Positions 38,001 to 45,697 of a DNA stretch of 64,000 bases are shown here, piece after piece; the first letter of the stretch is position 1; each line of letters starts with the position of its first letter. Both the position numbers and the translations under genes were made by a program. Below the pieces are notes generated by a model. The model saw nothing but the letters and a program-made list of their open reading frames with translations. It had not been told where the DNA came from and did not search any database. The DNA comes from Moraxella caviae. GTDB lineage: Bacteria; Pseudomonadota; Gammaproteobacteria; Pseudomonadales; Moraxellaceae. Location: contig NZ_MUXU01000035.1 in NCBI RefSeq assembly GCF_002014985.1, positions 1 to 64,000 on the forward strand, read 5' to 3'.

Positions 38001-40158
38001 CGGTACGATTAAAGGCGGCGTGATTTTGATGGACGATGGGCGCTCACTGCCGACTTTGTATATTGACGCTGCGGCAAATGGTGTGCGCACGGCAAATTTC
38101 ATCATTCAAGATGCACGCGCGCTTGGTAAGATTGTCAATTTGGGCAATTCGGACAGCCAGCTGTTATTAGAAGCCAAAAACGTGATTTTGCTTGGGCGAG
38201 TGATTAACGCTGTGCGTGTGGATTTTAGCGGCACTGAAAGCCAGCATACTTTGGCTTTAATGACCAAAAATCCAGACATTGAAGCGCGCGCCAAAGTAGA
38301 AGGCAGCCTAGACCGTAAAACCATGCGTTATCATGGCATCATTGGTGATGGGCGTATGCAAACGCCGTTTGGTGTGCTGTCTCAGCGTCAGCCAGCCGAA
38401 TTTGGCTACAGCATTAACGACACCAGCCTACAAGTGGCGGCGCACTGCTGGCAGACGATGAGCCAAAACGGCACAGGTTCTTTGTGCTTGCAAGACACGC
38501 TCAATTACACCAAAAACAGCGGTAATGTGAACCTTGTGGTGCAAGACATTGACACGTCTGTGTTTTCGCCGATTTTACCAAGCGACATTCAGTGGTATTC
38601 TACGCTAAATGGCAAGGTGCAAGCCACTTGGCAAAATAACGCCAATCCAAGCGTCAATGCCGTTTTGTATTCGGACAATGGACGCATTGGGCTAAATCAA
38701 GAAGACGCAGGCTATGTGGAGCTGCCTTATGAGCGTGCGTCTATCATCGCCCAAAGTGTACCGACAGGGCTAAAACTGCGCGCGGACGTGGCAGGCTCGG
38801 CAGGGCGTGGCTATGCCGATGTGGTGCTTGACCCTTATAAAGATGGCAAGCCGATTTCTGGTGCGCTTGTCGCCAATGAGATGAATTTGGCGGTGCTGCG
38901 TCCGTTTTTCCCAGAATTACAAGCACTGTCTGGCACGGCAAACTTGGCAGGCGGTGTGGGCGGCACGCTGACAAAACCGCTGTTTTATGGCAATGCCAGT
39001 CTAAGTGATGGCAGACTTGCCATTGCTGGCTTGCCAGTGAATTTAAATGACATCAACTTGACCGCAAGCATTCGTGGCACGAACGCTGTGCTTGATGGCG
39101 GTTTTATGAGTGGCGATGGTAAAGGCGTGCTGACAGGCGAGCTGGATTGGCAGCATAAAACCCAAGCGCGCGTGCGCATTTCTGGCGAAGAGCTGGACAT
39201 CGCAAGTCCGCCGCTGTTGGTGGCGAAAGTTAGCCCTGATGTGGAAGTCATTGTGCGTCCTGATGAGCGCTATGTGAACGTGCAAGGCGTGCTGAGCGTA
39301 CCATCGGCAACCATTCGTCCGCCTGAAGCCAGTGCGACCATTACCACCGAATCGCCTGACGTGTCGGTGCTTGACCGCCGTGTGTCTGGCAATGTGGAGC
39401 AGATTTTGGCGGTGGTTGAGCCTTGGAACATCAATGCCGACATCGGACTTGATTTGGGCAGTGATGTGTCGTTTCGTGGTTTTGGCGCAAAATTACCACT
39501 GGCAGGTGCGCTGCACATCACCCAGCAAGGACAAGGCGCAGCCCAAGCGCTTGGCGTGGTGCAAGTATCACAGCGCACCAAGATTGACGGCATTGGGCAA
39601 AATCTTGAGCTAAATTATGCGCAAATTCGTTTTAATGGTGATTTGTTAAACCCACGCCTATCCATTGAAGCAGAAAAAGAAGTGGAAGGGCAAACGGTGG
39701 GCGTGCGCATCAAAGGCACGGCAGAAAAACCAGACATCACCGTCTTTAATGACGCAGGGCTGACCGAGCAGCAGGCGATGAGCGCCATTGTAACAGGCAG
39801 AATCAGCGAGTCCAACGATTCGCAAATCTCTGAGCAGGGTTTTCGCTCGCAAGTTACCAACAGTCTAGCGGCAGCAGGCTTAAGCCTTGGTTTGTCTGGC
39901 ACACGCAATCTCACCAACCAAATCGGCCGTGCCTTTGGACTTGATAGCCTAACGATTGACGCATCTGGCAACTCAGACGACACCAACGTCAATGTAACAG
40001 GATACATCACGCCAGATTTGTATATCCGCTATGGCGTGGGCGTGTTTAATGCCGAATCCACGCTGTCCATGCATTATCAGCTGACACGCCGCATTTATAT
40101 TGAAGCGGCAAGCGGTGTGGAGCGCACGGTGGACGTGATTTATCGCTGGAAATTCTAG
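35092..40158 (+). CDS. tamB: TamB, inner-membrane-anchored translocation/assembly protein
   Basis: TamB spans the periplasm as a long beta-taco groove and partners TamA. The 1688-aa protein has a disordered N-terminus, one transmembrane helix near residues 62-84 (LLVYLLRFLITALVVLALIF), then a very long beta-rich region. The conserved C-terminal DUF490 domain includes GFGAKLPLAGALHITQQGQG, AIVTGRISESND and SSLTIDASG-like text. The end YIEAASGVERTVDVIYRWKF finishes in Phe, as usual for partners of Omp85 proteins. Length exceeds E. coli TamB (1259). It follows tamA with an intergenic gap of 242 nt that holds no gene, and is closed by a strong terminator. Confidence 0.93.
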   Translation: MTQSDSPNTNTADRTKSVANTPASVSDNHTEDAQHASPNIGSNTSLNTNPNGKPPKKRSRLLVYLLRFLITALVVLALIFVLLFYAVGTEGGTKFLLEKIALETGTQLKYSKGDLRRGVWVQDVAITQGEDIEVRVNRAYVQLGWRAVFARQVHLTSAQVDEVEVINHKPSTGEPFDYATIDLPVSLRLQDTSVKKVRYAQKGSEPVLLYDIHAKQALWSGTDVELTDAALTYDDNVKVQNATGKIALTGDYPLSAVADVSVKAINDVYFDTLKVKAHGTLKRTAGTFTSRYNEHNIRGEFVAQGLDAGAPFSAKLEFDEVVLPYATEQHITLKNGMITADGVIERIDLRINADLSAKDIPSGRYRGRGVVYHDGMDIPLLVADTPNGVLSARGSMSWADEYELDAVLSGDGFLVRNAMPAEYKDYEAYLPKTLTGDLGVRYFYLDKNTNETRFEFDLNQKDGEQIIATIAQPQDSGDAPWRIDASWRNLVRANVPDIERINSPHGKANIVLAEGRTHINATANIRELSAAPSGDYVVQANIEKGERIHLTDFSYQGEIGELDGTGVIDLASVSQPLRWQFDINTPKLIPNAYFGNPNETPIHTLAGRVVAHGRMRSGKEDTHEIWLDDTDLTATLDDGETVGFSGTGKALLRLQGGDVRHLDAALDGKVRQSYLSDVDIQNVKAHAVGDLSALQIRTLDVASNAGKAQVSGKLSLAQGVDWDLKANLDGIDTAKFAGSAAPSKISGALDTKGGYRDGKLHQVQAKFDGTVDNDKLPSGALVFDVSGHGTRLDITELHHSGEAGDLQAAGWFDISNGYAWDITAAMKNLNAGVFAKDLQSDLTGGLRTQGSWRNGSQKVQIDELNIQGVLNSQPFSATGTLEADLALPDDISAYLNSLKTRTPKNADELLAMRSRLDDGARRTQSIIRTLNAEHLNIRLGNNELAMNGTKHELTTSLNVSDLSQIIKDARGTIKGGVILMDDGRSLPTLYIDAAANGVRTANFIIQDARALGKIVNLGNSDSQLLLEAKNVILLGRVINAVRVDFSGTESQHTLALMTKNPDIEARAKVEGSLDRKTMRYHGIIGDGRMQTPFGVLSQRQPAEFGYSINDTSLQVAAHCWQTMSQNGTGSLCLQDTLNYTKNSGNVNLVVQDIDTSVFSPILPSDIQWYSTLNGKVQATWQNNANPSVNAVLYSDNGRIGLNQEDAGYVELPYERASIIAQSVPTGLKLRADVAGSAGRGYADVVLDPYKDGKPISGALVANEMNLAVLRPFFPELQALSGTANLAGGVGGTLTKPLFYGNASLSDGRLAIAGLPVNLNDINLTASIRGTNAVLDGGFMSGDGKGVLTGELDWQHKTQARVRISGEELDIASPPLLVAKVSPDVEVIVRPDERYVNVQGVLSVPSATIRPPEASATITTESPDVSVLDRRVSGNVEQILAVVEPWNINADIGLDLGSDVSFRGFGAKLPLAGALHITQQGQGAAQALGVVQVSQRTKIDGIGQNLELNYAQIRFNGDLLNPRLSIEAEKEVEGQTVGVRIKGTAEKPDITVFNDAGLTEQQAMSAIVTGRISESNDSQISEQGFRSQVTNSLAAAGLSLGLSGTRNLTNQIGRAFGLDSLTIDASGNSDDTNVNVTGYITPDLYIRYGVGVFNAESTLSMHYQLTRRIYIEAASGVERTVDVIYRWKF

Positions 40159-40214
40159 GATTGGGCTGTAATTTGCCAAGTAAAAACTAAACGCTAAAAA
40201 TTAAGCGTTAAAAA

Positions 40215-40247
40215 CCAAAAAGCACCACAAATGGCGGTGCTTTTTGG
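40215..40247 (+). terminator. Intrinsic terminator of tamAB (bidirectional)
   Basis: CCAAAAAGCACC and GGTGCTTTTTGG are a perfect 12-bp inverted repeat around a 9-nt loop, between tamB and the convergent hemP gene. It can serve both. Confidence 0.88.
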
Positions 40248-40285
40248 CTTAAAGACGGTTTGTTTTAGGTTTATTGTTTGAAAAA

Positions 40286-40453
40286 TTATTTGGTTAAAAT
40301 CAAGCGGTTATTGCGCGTCAAACGCAGACGGTATTCTTCGCCTTGATGTTCAATGCGCACTTCTTTGGTGAGCGCAAAAAGATTTTGCGAGTGCAGCGTT
40401 GGCAGGCGTGTGTTTTCACGGTTGCTAAAATAGCGAGCGATGGTCATTGTCAT
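40286..40453 (-). CDS. hemP: Hemin uptake protein HemP
   Basis: This 55-aa gene on the minus strand is easily missed. It reads MTMTIARYFSNRENTRLP, then HSQNLFALTKEVRIEHQGEE and YRLRLTRNNRLILTK. The ending (I-x-H-x-G-x-x-YxLRxT-x-x-x-LILTK) is the signature of the HemP family, small proteins linked to haem and iron uptake in many proteobacteria, whose molecular role is not settled. The start has a good AAGGAG site 7 nt upstream. A Fur-like box lies about 140 nt upstream, consistent with iron control. No haem receptor gene is adjacent, so the gene is on its own here. Confidence 0.88.
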   Translation of the reverse strand: MTMTIARYFSNRENTRLPTLHSQNLFALTKEVRIEHQGEEYRLRLTRNNRLILTK

Positions 40454-40588
40454 GGCAAATCTCCTTTTGTGGGTAAGTCGCCCAAACGCTTGGCTTGGGC
40501 GTGCTGGCGTTTAATGGGTGTGCTTGGTGGAGTGATTGTGCGTTATTTATAAAATCACTCTCATCAAGCAATAACTATTATTTACAAA

Positions 40589-40615
40589 CGGTAATAATTA
40601 TCATTTGTGATAATA
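40589..40615 (-). promoter_or_regulatory. Fur-like iron box upstream of hemP
   Basis: CGGTAAT-A-ATTATCA matches the 7-1-7 Fur consensus (TGATAAT-N-ATTATCA) at 12 of 14 positions. A second exact half-site TGATAAT follows at 40608-40614. Repression of hemP under iron-rich conditions is the expected effect. Confidence 0.7.
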
Positions 40616-40724
40616 CTAACAAACTTTTTGGCGATTGTAAATATCAATTTTAAAATTTTGTTGGGTAAATCGTTTGATTTGGGTTGGGTTTTTCGCTGGC
40701 CTAGCTTGCAATCCTTGTAAAGAA

Positions 40725-40817
40725 ATCGTAAGTTAGGTTGAGTTTGCGAAAACCCAACGTTTGCAGCGGTACTTATCTATAATTGTTGGGTTACGCTTCA
40801 CCAACCCAACTTACGAT
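40725..40817. repeat. 93-bp MITE-like element with 16-bp terminal inverted repeats
   Basis: ATCGTAAGTTAGGTTG (40725-40740) and CAACCCAACTTACGAT (40802-40817) are inverted copies matching at 15 of 16 positions. Inside are AAAACCCAAC and GTTGGGTTA in opposite orientation. It belongs to the same AACCCAAC family as the repeats at 15756-16078. The remainder of the 40454-40870 gap holds only the Fur box. Confidence 0.75.
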
Positions 40818-40870
40818 GCTAAAAACAAACAAAACTCTAAAATCAAATTTAAAATACAAAAAGGGCAAAT

Positions 40871-41947
40871 ATGAAAGAAATCAACGTGGCGGTGGCGGTT
40901 TTGTGCTTTGATGGTGGGCAGTTGGGCGATGAATTTTTGGTCGCCAAGCGGCTCATGCACCAGCATCAAGGCGGTAAACTCGAATTTGTTGGCGGTAAAA
41001 TCGAGCCAAATGAGACGGCACGAAGCGCTTTGGTGCGAGAAGTGGCAGAAGAGCTTGGGCTTGACATCAGCGCAAATTTGGCTGTGCGCATGGGCGTGAT
41101 TCGCCATGAATACACCGATGACGCTGGGCGTGCGGATAAAAAAGTTGCTTTGCACGTTTTTAAAGTCATGCTTGATTTATCACAATATAAAACCTTTAAA
41201 AATCAACAATTTGGCAAAGATGGACAAGTGCTGTCATGGCTAAGCACGGACGAACTGCACGCCAAAAAAGATGAGTTTCCAGCGGCAAATGCACGCATTT
41301 TTGAGTGGCTCAAATTGCCGCAGTATTTGGCGATTTCACAGCCTTTGGCAAATTTTACCAGCGTGCAGCAATGGGCAGAGCATTATGCTAAGGTGTGCGA
41401 ACATCGCCAAAATGCGCCGCTGTATGTGCGTTTGCAAGCAAGCATAAGCGATGAGCGTGCGGCGATTGAAGCTGTAGCGAAAGTAACGGCTGGCGGAGCG
41501 TGTCGGTTGATTGTGCCGCTGTCAAATTTTTTGGCGTATCAGGACAAGCTGTCGCAGGCGGCGCGTGCGCAAATCGTGGCGTTAAAATTAAATCACGATG
41601 AGCTGATGACGGCAAAGGCGCAGGATTTGGTGCAGAATTGGGCGGTAGATTTGCCGATTTTGGCAAGCTGTCATGACGCACCAAGCATTCAAAAAGCCAA
41701 TGCGCTGGCAAGTCTTTCTGTGGCTGAAGGCAGGGGCGCAGGGCTTGTGGCGATTTTGCTTTCGCCAGTTTTGCCGACTGCTACACACCCAGAAGCGGCT
41801 GGCTTGGGTTTTGAGCGATTTGGTGAATTGGCAGGGCTGAGCGATGTGCCTGTGTTTGCGCTGGGCGGCTTAAAACCTGATGATTTGGCGCAGTGCCAAG
41901 CGTATGGCGCATGGGGCGTGAGCGGCATTCGTGGGTTTGGGGGTTAA
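40871..41947 (+). CDS. Nudix hydrolase fused to a thiamine-phosphate-synthase-like domain
   Basis: The 358-aa protein has a complete Nudix box at residues 42-64 (GKIEPNETARSALVREVAEELGL fits G-x5-E-x7-REUxEExGU), so the N-terminal half should hydrolyse a nucleoside diphosphate derivative, as in MutT. From about residue 180 a TIM-barrel-like second half begins (LYVRLQASISDE, ILASCHDAPSIQKANAL, FALGGLKPDDLAQCQAYGAWGVSGIRGF), resembling ThiE/TenI. This MutT-ThiE fusion is common in Pseudomonas and relatives. Whether the second half is active is unclear; the usual ThiE phosphate-binding glycines appear in the ALGG and GVSGIRG segments. Ribosome site not strong (AAAGGGCAA). Confidence 0.85.
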   Translation: MKEINVAVAVLCFDGGQLGDEFLVAKRLMHQHQGGKLEFVGGKIEPNETARSALVREVAEELGLDISANLAVRMGVIRHEYTDDAGRADKKVALHVFKVMLDLSQYKTFKNQQFGKDGQVLSWLSTDELHAKKDEFPAANARIFEWLKLPQYLAISQPLANFTSVQQWAEHYAKVCEHRQNAPLYVRLQASISDERAAIEAVAKVTAGGACRLIVPLSNFLAYQDKLSQAARAQIVALKLNHDELMTAKAQDLVQNWAVDLPILASCHDAPSIQKANALASLSVAEGRGAGLVAILLSPVLPTATHPEAAGLGFERFGELAGLSDVPVFALGGLKPDDLAQCQAYGAWGVSGIRGFGG

Positions 41948-41963
41948 ATTATTAAAATATTTT

Positions 41964-41993
41964 TTTATAAGGGCTTTACCCCCCCCCTATAAT
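41964..41993 (+). promoter_or_regulatory. Promoter with a 9-C tract in its spacer
   Basis: A perfect TATAAT (41988-41993) is directly preceded by nine C (41979-41987). A weak -35 TTTATA (41964-41969) lies 18 nt upstream. Loss of one C would give 17. The downstream gene starts at 42054 with an expected leader of about 54 nt. Confidence 0.7.
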
Positions 41994-42053
41994 TTGATAA
42001 GATGGGCATGCCGCTTAATCTGTCATCAAATCTGGTTTGTCAAAGGAGTATTT

Positions 42054-42470
42054 ATGAAATCAGCCATGTTTAAATCGTTAGTTTTGGCGACAGCAACTGT
42101 AACGATGTTTGCTGCCACGCCAGCTTTTGCAAATAATACAGCAAAAATTAATGTAGTAAAGCGGGTGTACGCAGGCGGTGATGAAATGGATAATTTATAT
42201 CGTAACGCCACGGGCAATTTACAAAAAGCTATGAATAGCTATTATCGTAATGATTGGGATATTGGTTGTGCTGAAGTAGCTAGCATATTACATCCACAAG
42301 ACTATGGATCTATTAAATATAGCATGCAGGGTAGTAATGTGGTGCGAGCCAGTTTTGATGGTTCTTCCCATCATTATTTTACCTTGGTTAAGCAAGGTAG
42401 TGGCTATAAGATTAGTAATGTACGACATGGTTCAGATAATATGGTGTCGGATATTAAACGTTATTGCTGA
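42054..42470 (+). CDS. Small exported protein of unknown function (behind the poly-C promoter)
   Basis: ATG 42054 follows AAAGGAG. The 138-aa product has a signal peptide (MKSAMFKSLVLATATVTMFA, with cleavage after AFA). The mature part is polar, with YRNDWDIGCAEVASILHPQDYG, FDGSSHHYFTLVKQGSGYKISNVRHG and a terminal Cys (IKRYC) that may pair with the inner one. The compact alpha-plus-beta look with a Phe-Thr-Leu-Val strand could be a small NTF2- or lysozyme-inhibitor-like fold, but I cannot assign it. Two further small exported genes follow on the same strand. Its promoter contains the C9 tract, so expression may be phase variable. Confidence 0.65.
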   Translation: MKSAMFKSLVLATATVTMFAATPAFANNTAKINVVKRVYAGGDEMDNLYRNATGNLQKAMNSYYRNDWDIGCAEVASILHPQDYGSIKYSMQGSNVVRASFDGSSHHYFTLVKQGSGYKISNVRHGSDNMVSDIKRYC

Positions 42471-42611
42471 TAATTAGGCGGTTATGGATTGTTAAAATAT
42501 AAACCACAACCGCTTAATTGACAAAACAGAGCAAATTTTTCCAAAAGAGCTCTCTTCTTTAAAATTTGGCAAGATGAGCGTGCTGATTATTTGGAAAATT
42601 AAGGAGTTTTT

Positions 42612-42893
42612 GTGAAATCTGTTATTAAATTATTTGCCGCTTCCGCTGTGGGTTTGTTGATGCTCACCAGCACTGCTTATGCGCAATCTTGCCGAGTGGC
42701 TGATCCGACTGGCACACCGTTGAATGTGCGTGCTAGTGTTCAAGGAAAGGTTATTGGCAAGCTGCCAAATCGTAAGGTGGTACACGTTTTGGATTATGAT
42801 TATGACAGCAAAGGCCGTACATGGGCGTATGTCTCTTATGATTCAGGCAGACGTAGCGGCTGGGTGTTTCGTGAGTTCATCGCTTGCTACTGA
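42612..42893 (+). CDS. Exported SH3-like domain protein, copy 1
   Basis: A GTG start at 42612 follows a perfect AAGGAG. The signal peptide is MKSVIKLFAASAVGLLMLTS, cleaved after AYA. The mature part of about 68 residues is a single bacterial SH3 (SH3b) domain: PLNVRASVQGKVIGKLPNRK, then VVHVLDYDYDSKGRTWAYVS and GWVFREFIACY. Such domains usually bind peptidoglycan or other periplasmic ligands. It is about as small as the fold allows and has no catalytic part. It is a close paralogue of the gene at 43117. Confidence 0.82.
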   Translation: MKSVIKLFAASAVGLLMLTSTAYAQSCRVADPTGTPLNVRASVQGKVIGKLPNRKVVHVLDYDYDSKGRTWAYVSYDSGRRSGWVFREFIACY

Positions 42894-42909
42894 TTCAAAA
42901 TCCGTTTTA

Positions 42910-42951
42910 CCAACGAAAAAACCCAAGTCGTCTCTTGGGTTTTTTCGTTGG
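42910..42951 (+). terminator. Intrinsic terminator after SH3 copy 1
   Basis: The 18-bp arms at 42910-42927 and 42934-42951 are perfectly complementary (core AAAAAACCCAAG / CTTGGGTTTTTT) around a TCGTCT loop, 16 nt after the stop. Confidence 0.95.
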
Positions 42952-43116
42952 TGGGCGTGCCTGATGATGAAAAATTGATAGCTAAATCACGAATGCGCCA
43001 ATAAAAAGCAGAAAATCTCATAAAATTCTTTAAAAACCCTTACCTTTTTCTGCATAATTTGATAAGATAGCGCATGAATGAGCCTGATTTGGGTTGTGAT
43101 ACATTAAGGATTTTTT

Positions 43117-43404
43117 ATGAAATTTATGACAAAATTATTTGCCGCCAGCACTTTGGGCGTTATGATGTTTTCTAGTGTGGCTTATGCGCAGTATTGTGAA
43201 GTTGCTGACCCAACCAGCACGCTGCTAAACGTACGCCAAGGTGTTTATGGTAAAGTTACCGATAAACTGCATGACGGTCACGAAGTGGACATCATCCGCA
43301 CAAGCTATGACAAAAAAGGCAAGCCGTGGGTGAAAGTTAGCTATTGGAAAGGCGGCGATTACCGCGAAGGCTGGGTGTATCGCAACTATCTGAAGTGCTA
43401 CTGA
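43117..43404 (+). CDS. Exported SH3-like domain protein, copy 2
   Basis: The 95-aa product has the same build as the gene at 42612: a signal peptide (MKFMTKLFAASTLGVMMFSS, cleaved after AYA), then YCEVADPTSTLLNVRQGVYG and a closing GWVYRNYLKCY. Two cysteines, one at each end of the mature chain, are shared with copy 1 and probably form a disulfide that ties the SH3 barrel. The ATG follows AAGGATT. Its promoter region is related in sequence to that of the gene at 42054 but lacks a G/C tract. Confidence 0.82.
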   Translation: MKFMTKLFAASTLGVMMFSSVAYAQYCEVADPTSTLLNVRQGVYGKVTDKLHDGHEVDIIRTSYDKKGKPWVKVSYWKGGDYREGWVYRNYLKCY

Positions 43405-43564
43405 CCGACACATTATCAAAATATAAAATATCTCCATTTTTCAAAAAAATAATCCTTGCCAATGCGCCCATTTTGTTTTACAATTTGGGCGTTTTGTTGG
43501 TTTATCGGCAGATGAGCCAATGATTTGATTATTCTCACAAGGTTCTTTAAAAGGAAAATTTCCC

Positions 43565-44908
43565 ATGTCAAGCCTGTACGAATCTCATCTTAGCACTCGC
43601 AAAACTCAAGAAAATGACGCTGTTGCCCTGATTGTGGCATTGTCAGCACTTGCCAACCGTGGCGTGAACACCCTGTTTTTGGGCAAGCGCATCGCCCTAG
43701 ACGTGGCAGGCATCATCGCCTTGCATGACGACAATGGCGTGGCACTTGGCGATACTTTGGCATTGGTGCAGGCATTGGTGGCAGCAGACGTGGCAAATAC
43801 CAGCATTGACATCGCCCAAGCAGTAAAACAAGGCAAAACCGCCACTGATTTCACCAGCGGTACTGCCGCAGCGACAACAGACGTGGTGCTGTACGGCTTT
43901 GGTCGCATTGGTCGCATTTTGGCACGCCTATTGATGAGCCGTCCTGCGTCTGATAAGGGCTTGCAACTAAAAGCCATCGTAGTGCGCCCAGCAGGCGAAG
44001 GCGATCTTGCCAAGCGTGCAAGTTTGCTTGAGCGCGACAGCGTACACGGCTGGTTCAATGGCTCTGTAGTGGTGGACGAAGCCAATGGCGGCATGATTGT
44101 CAATGGCCGCTTTATCAAAGTCATCTACGCAGCCGACCCATCAGAAGTGGATTACACCGCACACGGCATCAATAACGCCATCATTATTGACAACACGGGC
44201 AAATGGAAAGATGAAGCAGGTCTTGGCAAGCATTTGCAATCAAAAGGCGCTGCCAAAGTGCTTTTGACCGCACCAGCCAAAGGCGAGATTAAAAACGTCG
44301 TTTATGGCGTAAATCACGACACCATCGGCGGCGACACCATCGTATCAGCAGCAAGCTGCACCACCAACGCCATCACGCCAACACTAAAAGTATTGCATGA
44401 CGCTTTTGGCATCGTAAACGGACACATGGAAACGGTACATGCATTCACCAACGACCAAAACTTGGTGGATAACTACCACAAAGCCGACCGCCGTGGCCGT
44501 GCTGCACCGCTAAACATGGTGATGACCAGCACAGGCGCAGCGTCTGCAGTTTCTAAGGCGATTCCAGAGCTAAAAGGCAAGCTGACTGGCAACGCCATTC
44601 GTGTGCCAACGCCAAACGTATCTTTGGCAATTTTGAACCTAAACTTTGATAAAGCGGTTGGTACAGCAGACGAGCTAAATGCTTTCATCAAATCAAAAGC
44701 CGACAGCCAAGAATGGCAAGAGCAAATCGACTACTCAGACAGCCCTGAAGCGGTTTCTACCGACTTTGTAGGTTCTGAAAAAGTGGCGATTTTTGATGCC
44801 GAAGCCACCATCGCCGCCGACAAACGCGCCACTTTGTATGTGTGGTACGACAACGAAATGGGCTACAGCACGCAGGTAATCCGTGTGGCAGAAGAAATGG
44901 CGAAGTAA
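43565..44908 (+). CDS. gap: Glyceraldehyde-3-phosphate dehydrogenase, long form
   Basis: GAPDH interconverts glyceraldehyde-3-phosphate and 1,3-bisphosphoglycerate with NAD(P). The 447-aa chain has an N-terminal extension of about 105 residues before the usual core. The core starts VVLYGFGRIGRILARLLM, the nucleotide-binding fold, and has SAASCTTNAI with Cys265 as catalytic residue and later VHAFTNDQNLVDNYHKADRR. The extended type is typical of Pseudomonas and Acinetobacter Gap/GapB, thought to favour gluconeogenesis; cofactor preference is not decided here. Monocistronic, with AAGGAAAA as ribosome site and a good terminator. Confidence 0.95.
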   Translation: MSSLYESHLSTRKTQENDAVALIVALSALANRGVNTLFLGKRIALDVAGIIALHDDNGVALGDTLALVQALVAADVANTSIDIAQAVKQGKTATDFTSGTAAATTDVVLYGFGRIGRILARLLMSRPASDKGLQLKAIVVRPAGEGDLAKRASLLERDSVHGWFNGSVVVDEANGGMIVNGRFIKVIYAADPSEVDYTAHGINNAIIIDNTGKWKDEAGLGKHLQSKGAAKVLLTAPAKGEIKNVVYGVNHDTIGGDTIVSAASCTTNAITPTLKVLHDAFGIVNGHMETVHAFTNDQNLVDNYHKADRRGRAAPLNMVMTSTGAASAVSKAIPELKGKLTGNAIRVPTPNVSLAILNLNFDKAVGTADELNAFIKSKADSQEWQEQIDYSDSPEAVSTDFVGSEKVAIFDAEATIAADKRATLYVWYDNEMGYSTQVIRVAEEMAK

Positions 44909-44924
44909 TCGCTATTCACCCATT

Positions 44925-44955
44925 AAAAAAGAGCTGAATTTTTCGGCTCTTTTTT
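44925..44955 (+). terminator. Intrinsic terminator of gap
   Basis: AAAAAAGAGCTGAA and TTCGGCTCTTTTTT pair with one G-T wobble around TTT, 17 nt after the stop. Confidence 0.92.
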
Positions 44956-44992
44956 GTTTTTGGGGTTGTGTCAAGTTGAAATGCTTGTTTGG

Positions 44993-45388
44993 TTAGGAAA
45001 TGTAAATTAGTCCGTGCTTTTGATATAGGGCGTTTTTATCGTCTTGAGAGATGAAAATAAGGTTTTGTTTAATGCTTTGCCAAATTAGCAGTCTATCAAA
45101 AGGGTCTTTGTGTTCTCTGGGTAAAAGATGGTTGGTGGGGATAATGGCGTTATCCAGCGGAAAACAGACTAAAAAACTGCCCAAAATTTCTTGATAAAAT
45201 TCATCGGGTGTTACGCCTTGTAGGTGTAGTTTGCCCAAAGCGTATTTTATGTTGATTTCCCACAGGCTGATAGGGCTGTAAAAAATTTCGTTATTTTTAT
45301 CCAGTAATATTTGCTGGACGCGATGATTGATGTTGTCAGGATTGATAAAAGCTCACAACAAAAAATGCGTATCCAATAAGAATTTCAC
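44993..45388 (-). pseudogene. PIN-domain (VapC-type) toxin, interrupted by an in-frame TGA
   Basis: The frame from GTG 45388 reads MKFLLDTHFLL, then TGA at 45355-45353, then AFINPDNINHRVQQILLDKN and on through PISLWEINIKYALGKLHLQG to KDPFDRLLIWQSI and the stop at 44993: 131 codons in all. VapC/PIN toxins start with LLDTHxLLW, so the stop sits exactly where a Trp (TGG) is expected, a one-base change. The first PIN aspartate (LLDTH), a PFDRLL and ISQDD acidic set are otherwise intact. The GTG overlaps the antitoxin stop as GTGA. VapC toxins are RNases, but this copy should make no full-length protein. An 81-codon frame from 45238 could still give a C-terminal piece. Confidence 0.85.
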
Positions 45389-45600
45389 AAAGATTCACCA
45401 ATCAGTGTTTCATCGTCAATTTCCCAGTCCTTGGCAAAAGTTACGCTGGCTTTATGCGCCAATGTGCCAAGCTGTCTGGGCTTGTCGGCAGAGTTATTCT
45501 GAGTAAGTAGATGAATGAGTGTGAATTTTTGCTCGTCATTTAATGCGTGCAAAGTGGGTAAAATGTGCTGCACAGACGGTGGTAAGGCGCTTGCTTGCAT
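45385..45600 (-). CDS. Putative antitoxin of the broken VapC-type pair
   Basis: The 71-aa product (MQASALPPSVQHILPTLHAL, then EQKFTLIHLLTQNN, ending DWEIDDETLIGESL) is small and acidic at its end. It directly precedes the toxin frame, overlapping it by 4 nt (GTGA). This position and size are those of a type II antitoxin, though I cannot name the DNA-binding fold from sequence. The frame is intact while its toxin is not. The ATG is preceded by a start region with AAGGGAGT. Confidence 0.65.
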   Translation of the reverse strand: MQASALPPSVQHILPTLHALNDEQKFTLIHLLTQNNSADKPRQLGTLAHKASVTFAKDWEIDDETLIGESL

Positions 45601-45697
45601 AATACTCCCTTATTGGTGAATTTGTTAAGCTGCTTTCATTGTAGCAAATTTGCTGTCTTTTTCAAGAAAATTAGACATTTGCCAATTTTGCCATCAA

